Assembly: GCA_015063845.1 (NCBI GenBank)
Contig: SVTJ01000009.1
Coordinates: 16,193 to 80,192 of the forward strand
Length of the DNA: 64,000 nucleotides
Origin: Oscillospiraceae bacterium
GTDB taxonomy: Bacteria > Bacillota > Clostridia > Oscillospirales > CAG-272
Direction of reading: 5' to 3'
How positions within the stretch are numbered: the stretch's first letter is position 1; each line of letters opens with the position of its first letter. The notes beneath the pieces were generated by a model. The model saw only the letters and a list, made by a program, of their open reading frames with translations, was not told where the DNA came from and did no database searches. Shown one piece after another: positions 59,656 through 64,000 of this stretch. The position numbers and the translations under genes are program-made.

Positions 59656-60993
59656 ATGGAAGAACAAAAGAAACCCGATGGCAACGCAAGCGGTAACGCA
59701 GGTGGCAAGCATCACGGACGCAAGCATCACCGCCGTCACGGATATTTTATAGAACCGCCAAAGGACAATGCCGCCGATACAGCTACGGTCGCGCAACCTA
59801 AGGCAGCAGAGACCGCGAAGCCCGCTGAGCAGTCCGCCGCGCAAAAGCCCGAGGGCAATGCGAACCCTTCAAACCACAAGCACAAGAGAAACAGACATCA
59901 TAACAAAAACAAGAAAGGACCAAAGCCCGCCGAACAGAATCCTCAGGCGCAAGCACCCGAGAAGTCCGAGGCTGAACGTCCTCAAAAGAATCAAAACCAA
60001 CAAAACAAAAAAAAGCAAAACGACAAGCCAAAGAGTGTTCCTTTTAATCCCCCCACTCAGTCAAAGCCCGCGCCCACACACGCAAGTGACGAATACGAGG
60101 AGTACAAGCTTTTCGTGGACGATCCCGCTGAAAGCACGGACACTGAGCATACCGAAGAGACAGTTGACAGGACTGAGGTAATAGGAATAAGGTTCAAGAG
60201 CACGGGAAAGATCTACTACTTCGATCCCGACGGCAAGAAGTATCAGAAAGGTAGCAAAGCTATCGTTGATACTGCAAGAGGTCAGGAATTCGGAGAGGTC
60301 GCTTCCTCGAACAGCTTTGTAAGAAGCTCGGATATCGTTCCACCTTTGCGCAAGGTCATAAGAAGTGCCACCGATGAGGATATCGAGCACCACAAGGCAA
60401 ACAAGCAAAAAGAAGAGGATGCATTCAAAATATGCAACGAAAAGATAGCCGCTCACGGACTTGATATGAAGCTGATAGAGGCGCAATACACCTTTGACAA
60501 CACAAAGCTTTTATTCTACTTCACCTCGTCTGACCGAGTTGACTTTAGAAATCTCGTCAAGGATCTCGCGTCTGTTTTCCGTACCCGTATAGAGCTTCGC
60601 CAGATAGGTATAAGAGACGAGGCAAAGCTTATGGGCGGACTTGGAATGTGTGGCAGACCTCTTTGCTGTACGCTCTTCCTTTCCGATTTCGACCAGGTGT
60701 CGATAAAGATGGCAAAGGAGCAAAATCTCTCGCTCAACTCGGCAAAGATATCGGGTATATGCGGCAGACTTATGTGCTGCTTGCGTTATGAGCACGAGGC
60801 ATATGAATACGAGATCAAGCGCACGCCTCCCGTCGGCTCACTTGTACGCACGGAGAACGGCGACGGACACGTTACCGAGATAAATCCGCTCAGAAGAACG
60901 GTAAAGGTCAGCCTTATCGCCTCCCCCGAAGTACCTCCCAAGGTCTATAACCGCGACGAGGTCACGATGCTCAGAAAGAAGAAACAAGATTAA
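59656..60993 (+). CDS. ricT: PSP1-domain regulator RicT (YaaT)
   Basis: A 445-residue protein. The C-terminal PSP1 domain (about 175-440) is strongly conserved: GLDMKLIEAQYTFDNTKLLF, RIELRQIGIRDEAKLMGGLG, then MCGRPLCC and GICGRLMCCLRYE, whose cysteines bind an Fe-S cluster in the Ric complex. The Ric proteins (RicA, RicF, RicT) support mRNA maturation with RNase Y and sporulation initiation in Bacillus. The first 140 residues are a low-complexity Lys/Asn/Gln/Pro-rich extension. 12 nt after holB. Confidence 0.92.
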   Translation: MEEQKKPDGNASGNAGGKHHGRKHHRRHGYFIEPPKDNAADTATVAQPKAAETAKPAEQSAAQKPEGNANPSNHKHKRNRHHNKNKKGPKPAEQNPQAQAPEKSEAERPQKNQNQQNKKKQNDKPKSVPFNPPTQSKPAPTHASDEYEEYKLFVDDPAESTDTEHTEETVDRTEVIGIRFKSTGKIYYFDPDGKKYQKGSKAIVDTARGQEFGEVASSNSFVRSSDIVPPLRKVIRSATDEDIEHHKANKQKEEDAFKICNEKIAAHGLDMKLIEAQYTFDNTKLLFYFTSSDRVDFRNLVKDLASVFRTRIELRQIGIRDEAKLMGGLGMCGRPLCCTLFLSDFDQVSIKMAKEQNLSLNSAKISGICGRLMCCLRYEHEAYEYEIKRTPPVGSLVRTENGDGHVTEINPLRRTVKVSLIASPEVPPKVYNRDEVTMLRKKKQD

Positions 60994-61000
60994 GAAAAAC

Positions 61001-61030
61001 AAAAGAGCTTTCCGCTTGGAAAGCTCTTTT
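61001..61030. terminator. Bidirectional terminator between ricT and pgsA
   Basis: AAAAGAGCTTTCC and GGAAAGCTCTTTT pair around GCTT; A and T runs lie on both sides. Confidence 0.9.
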
Positions 61031-61042
61031 GCTTTGTGTTTT

Positions 61043-61678
61043 TTATTTTTCGGGATCGAGATATTTCCAATAGGACTTAAGGTAATTCACACCCGACCAA
61101 ATTGTCATAAAGAGCGAGAATATCATAGTTATCCATGTAAGCGGAACTACGTTCGTAGGCCACGAAACGCTAACTCCCTTGCAAGCCTCTACGATGAACT
61201 CGGCAATAAGCTGAACGACAGGCTCAAGGAATACTGTGGATATAGCTACCACCTGAGATACCGTCTTTATCTTGCCAAGGCTGTTTGCCGCAACTACTAT
61301 TCCCTCTCCCGTTGATACCACAAGTCTCATCGACGTTACAGCGAGCTCGCGGAATACAACTATAATGAGTGTGAATATCATAAGAAGTCGGAGATTTTCA
61401 AACTTGTAAAGTATAACAAAGAGTGTACCGATGACCATAAACTTGTCAGCAACGGGGTCAAGGAACTTTCCAAAATCGGTAATGAGATTATCACGTCTTG
61501 CTATCTTGCCGTCAAGCATATCGGTGACGGACGTGCCTATAAAGAGAACAGCGCACAGCACGCAGGAAACGTAAAACGGAATTACCGTTTCGGGAAGCAT
61601 TCCCACAATGAGTATCACGGGAACGAGACAAAGCCTGAGCACTGTCAGCTTGTTGGGTAAATTCATTTTCATATTCAT
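61043..61678 (-). CDS. pgsA: CDP-diacylglycerol-glycerol-3-phosphate 3-phosphatidyltransferase
   Basis: Membrane enzyme of phosphatidylglycerol synthesis, 211 residues. The CDP-alcohol phosphotransferase signature DGx2ARx8Gx3Dx3D reads DGKIARRDNLITDFGKFLDP. Five or six transmembrane helices fit the family. Two further ATGs 6 and 12 nt downstream could also start it; GGAG suits the first or second. It is the last gene of the gph-rimO-pgsA operon, 10 nt after rimO. Confidence 0.95.
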   Translation of the reverse strand: MNMKMNLPNKLTVLRLCLVPVILIVGMLPETVIPFYVSCVLCAVLFIGTSVTDMLDGKIARRDNLITDFGKFLDPVADKFMVIGTLFVILYKFENLRLLMIFTLIIVVFRELAVTSMRLVVSTGEGIVVAANSLGKIKTVSQVVAISTVFLEPVVQLIAEFIVEACKGVSVSWPTNVVPLTWITMIFSLFMTIWSGVNYLKSYWKYLDPEK

Positions 61679-61688
61679 CTATCTCCAA

Positions 61689-63038
61689 TCACTTATTTTG
61701 GTCGATAAGCGCTCTGCCCAACAGGTCGTAGTCGAGCACCTCTCTTATTCTTACCTTAACGAACGAGCCGGGCGCGATCCTCTTGTCGGAACGGAAATAA
61801 ACCTTTCCGTCTATCTCGGGAGCATCGGCATAGCTTCTTCCAAAATGCACCTCACTTACGGGATCGTAGTCCTCACAGATGACCGTGACTATCTTGTCTA
61901 TCATCTTCTGATTGTTCGCCTCGTTTATCTCAAGTTGCTCACGCATAACAAGGTCCATTCTGTCAAGCTTTACTTGCTCGTCTATCTGGTCGGGCATATC
62001 GTATGCCACCGTATCCTCCTCGCGAGAATAGGTAAACACCCCTGCTCTGTCGAACTTCGTCTCCTTTACAAACTCGCAAAGCTCGCAGAAGTCCTCCTCG
62101 GTCTCTCCGGGGAAGCCTACGATAAACGTCGTTCTTATTATCATACCGTCAATACTGCGAAGCTTTCTTATAACGTCCTTTATCATTGCCGCATCGCCGT
62201 GTCTGTTCATAGCTTTGAGCATATGGTCGCTTATGTGCTGTATGGGCAGGTCGATATACTTAAGTATTCTATCATTATTACGTATTGTCTCGATAAGCTC
62301 ATCGGTGACCTTATCGGGATAGCAATAAAGAAGTCTTATCCACGGAATATTCGTCTCGGCAATTATCCTTTGGAGAAGCTCCGAGAGCTTATATTCTCCA
62401 TATAGGTCAAGGCCGTATCTCGTTGTGTCCTGAGCGACAACGCAAAGCTCCTTGACACCAAGTGCCTCGAGCTGCTTTGCCTCAGCAACAAGGTCCTCCA
62501 TAGGTCTGCTCCTGAACTTTCCTCTTATGAGCGGAATAGCGCAGTAAGCACAACGGTTATCACAGCCCTCAGCTATCTTGAGATATGCCATATGGTCGGG
62601 CGTTGTGAGTATTCTGTCACCGCCAAGGCGCACACTTTCCTTGTCCTCAAAGGACGTATACTTGCGCTTCGAGCCTTTTTTCTTTTTTACCGTTACAGCT
62701 TCTATTGCCTCAACTATGTTATGTATGCTTCCCACGCCAAGCACGGCATCTATCTCGGGAAATTCGTCGAGCAGCTGCTCGCGGTATCTCTCAGCAAGAC
62801 AGCCCGTGACAACTATCGCCTTAAGCCCTCTGTTCTTTTTGAGCCAAGCTACATCAAGTATATTCTCAATAGCTTCCTGCTTTGCGCTCTCTATAAATCC
62901 GCAGGTGTTTATTATAACAACGTCTGCCTCGGTCTCCTCGGGAGTTATCTCATACCCCGCAGAAGCGACCTCGTGAAGCATTACCTCGGTATCCAGCTGA
63001 TTCTTAGGACAACCGAGAGAAACAAATCCAACCTTCAT
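61689..63038 (-). CDS. rimO: Ribosomal protein S12 methylthiotransferase
   Basis: Radical-SAM enzyme that methylthiolates Asp of ribosomal protein S12, 449 residues. The N-terminal MTTase domain (VSLGCPKNQLDTEVM) holds three cluster cysteines. The radical SAM motif is CDNRCAYC near residue 155. The C-terminus is a TRAM domain. SLGCPKN and the S12-type domain layout distinguish it from MiaB. It follows gph by 33 nt. Confidence 0.95.
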   Translation of the reverse strand: MKVGFVSLGCPKNQLDTEVMLHEVASAGYEITPEETEADVVIINTCGFIESAKQEAIENILDVAWLKKNRGLKAIVVTGCLAERYREQLLDEFPEIDAVLGVGSIHNIVEAIEAVTVKKKKGSKRKYTSFEDKESVRLGGDRILTTPDHMAYLKIAEGCDNRCAYCAIPLIRGKFRSRPMEDLVAEAKQLEALGVKELCVVAQDTTRYGLDLYGEYKLSELLQRIIAETNIPWIRLLYCYPDKVTDELIETIRNNDRILKYIDLPIQHISDHMLKAMNRHGDAAMIKDVIRKLRSIDGMIIRTTFIVGFPGETEEDFCELCEFVKETKFDRAGVFTYSREEDTVAYDMPDQIDEQVKLDRMDLVMREQLEINEANNQKMIDKIVTVICEDYDPVSEVHFGRSYADAPEIDGKVYFRSDKRIAPGSFVKVRIREVLDYDLLGRALIDQNK

Positions 63039-63071
63039 TATTTACTTCCTTTGTCTATATATATGTTTCTA

Positions 63072-63719
63072 TTATTCAAATATTTCGGTAAGACACGCGG
63101 GAGAGTCGATAATAACGTCCGCGTCCTCAAGCATATCTCGAGAGCGATATCCCCACGTGCAGGCAACTGCCGTCATTCCCGCATTTTTTCCCGTTTTGAC
63201 GTCCACCTCGCTATCGCCGATAAAAGCGCACTCAGCGGGAGCCACCTTGAACATTTCCGCTATCATTTTCGGTACGGTGGGGTCCGGCTTTGCGGGGAGT
63301 GCAGTCTGCCCCGACACAAATTCAATAATTCCATCGGGAAACAAGAGACCAATTATCTTTTTGGTATATGCGTCTTGCTTGTTTGAAAGCACACAGAGCT
63401 TATAGCCACGCGCGTGAAGCGTATGCATAGCCTCGCTCATTCCCTCATAGCAGCCGTCCACGTTTGCGTAAGTCTTTTCATAGAACTTGTCGTAATCTTC
63501 AAAAACGCGGGCGCAAAAGGCCTCGTCGTCCTGAAGCTCTACGGGAATACTCCTTTTTATGAGCAATCTCGCACCGTTTCCGATAGCCGCTCTTATATCC
63601 TCGTATGACCTATGCGGCAGACCGTACTTATCCATAGCGAGATTTACTCCGTCACGAATGGAATATATAGTATCCGCGATAGTGCCGTCAAGGTCAAATA
63701 TCAACAGTTTCTTTTTCAT
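63072..63719 (-). CDS. gph: HAD-family hydrolase, probable phosphoglycolate phosphatase
   Basis: A 215-residue haloacid-dehalogenase-like phosphatase. Motif I is IFDLDGTIADT (nucleophile Asp near residue 8), motif II is VLSNKQD, motif III is KPDPTVPKM, and motif IV is IGDSEVDVKTGKNAG. The cap lies between motifs I and II. The ATG at 63717-63719 follows AAGGATAGG; two upstream in-frame ATGs lack a suitable RBS. Substrate by family likeness only; pyrophosphatase PpaX is a possible alternative. Confidence 0.85.
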   Translation of the reverse strand: MKKKLLIFDLDGTIADTIYSIRDGVNLAMDKYGLPHRSYEDIRAAIGNGARLLIKRSIPVELQDDEAFCARVFEDYDKFYEKTYANVDGCYEGMSEAMHTLHARGYKLCVLSNKQDAYTKKIIGLLFPDGIIEFVSGQTALPAKPDPTVPKMIAEMFKVAPAECAFIGDSEVDVKTGKNAGMTAVACTWGYRSRDMLEDADVIIDSPACLTEIFE

Positions 63720-63754
63720 TTTCCTATCCTTGGACATAAAAACATTCTTATACA

Positions 63755-63783
63755 ATTATAACACAACACAAACGTTATGTCAA
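63755..63783 (-). promoter_or_regulatory. Sigma-A promoter of gph-rimO-pgsA
   Basis: Minus strand TTGACA (63778-63783), 17-bp spacer, TATAAT (63755-63760). Confidence 0.88.
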
Positions 63784-63819
63784 TGACCGCTCTGCAATTT
63801 TTAGAAGACGCAGTTTTGT

Positions 63820-64000
63820 AAATTATGATTTGTCAGTGTGTTATAGTATGCCAACGAACGGGTCGTCGAGGACGTCGACCCCTACACGCTCCTAATACAA
63901 TTCACCATAAAATATAAACATATTTCCCATCAAATTACATCAAACAACATCTGATGCGAATATGTTTGCTCTATCCATTGTAGGGGTCGACGTCCTCGAC
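63820..64000. mobile_element. Inverted-repeat element, copy 5 (cut by the window end)
   Basis: Left end AAATTATGATTTGTCAGTGT, then GGACGTCGACCCCTACA, an AT-rich core with GCGAATATGTTTGCTCTATC, and the inverted GTAGGGGTCGACGTCC at the window edge. Order and interior match copy 3. The right end should lie within about 60 bp past the window. Confidence 0.72.

Noticed and set aside
1..64000. tRNA or rRNA genes
   Set aside because: No cloverleaf-like sequences with T-loop GGTTCGA and acceptor pairs, and no conserved rRNA segments, were seen on either strand.

Overview
The window is a chromosomal segment of an endospore-forming, strictly fermentative-looking member of the Clostridia, most likely an uncultured gut or rumen lineage. 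Three observations support this. There is an alpha/beta-type small acid-soluble spore protein gene (27937-28137). A nusB-xseA-xseB-ispA-tlyA-nadK-argR-recN gene order typical of Clostridia is present. The catabolic genes target host or plant glycans (GH20, GH36, GH2, rhamnose), and the intergenic repeats are of the kind common in gut Clostridia. Coding density is high. Sigma-A promoters are easy to see: most have a TATAAT-like -10 box and a spacer of exactly 17 bp. Rho-independent terminators separate most units. No rRNA, tRNA, CRISPR array, complete transposase or phage gene was found.

Layout: 1-614 is the 5' part of argS, running off the left edge, with its own promoter. 694-9238 is one long minus-strand housekeeping operon (nusB, a TsaD paralogue, xseA, xseB, ispA, a PAP2-related membrane protein, tlyA, nadK, argR, recN, ybaK); dxs, which usually sits between the PAP2-like gene and tlyA, is absent. 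9434-13228 is a CDP-6-deoxysugar cassette (rfbF, rfbG, an NAD-dependent epimerase/reductase, a membrane-anchored family 2 glycosyltransferase). 13365-16329 is a small accessory stretch: a membrane protein, an XRE regulator with a zinc ribbon, a broken DUF1349 fragment and two acetyltransferases. 16611-17459 is a short segment bounded by two copies of the rpsI 3' end, with two sets of iterated short repeats; it looks like the scar of an integrative element. rpsI-rplM follows. 18557-19507 encodes an S1-domain protein. 19655-25786 is a nucleoside-salvage operon (HD protein, deoD, deoB, cdd, a membrane protein, pcrA). 25936-27669 encodes a large unrecognised protein.

27937-36236 carries the spore protein, tyrS, a rhaB-rhaA-GH20 operon and a GH36 alpha-galactosidase. 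36400-40713 is fumC, malic enzyme, two PHP-domain paralogues and a small unknown. 40876-45356 is the M16 peptidase pair ymfF/ymfH, lgt and folD. 45968-48439 encodes a large repeat-containing surface protein. Then come gapA, gdhA, a GH2 glycosidase, an iron-type alcohol dehydrogenase with a KDPG aldolase, an RlmL-like RNA methyltransferase, a degenerate SOD-fold protein, holB-ricT, and a gph-rimO-pgsA operon.

The most interesting non-genic signal is a family of at least six elements. Each has the same inverted terminal sequence (AAATTAGGATTTATCGGTG or close variants), while the interior differs between copies (19512, 45435, 48686, 51912, 57149, 63820). Copies at 51912 and 63820 share their interior; the others carry different palindromic modules. 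They look like non-autonomous mobile elements of the MITE type that exchange or accumulate cargo. All positions, motifs and promoters were read by eye; no database search was possible.
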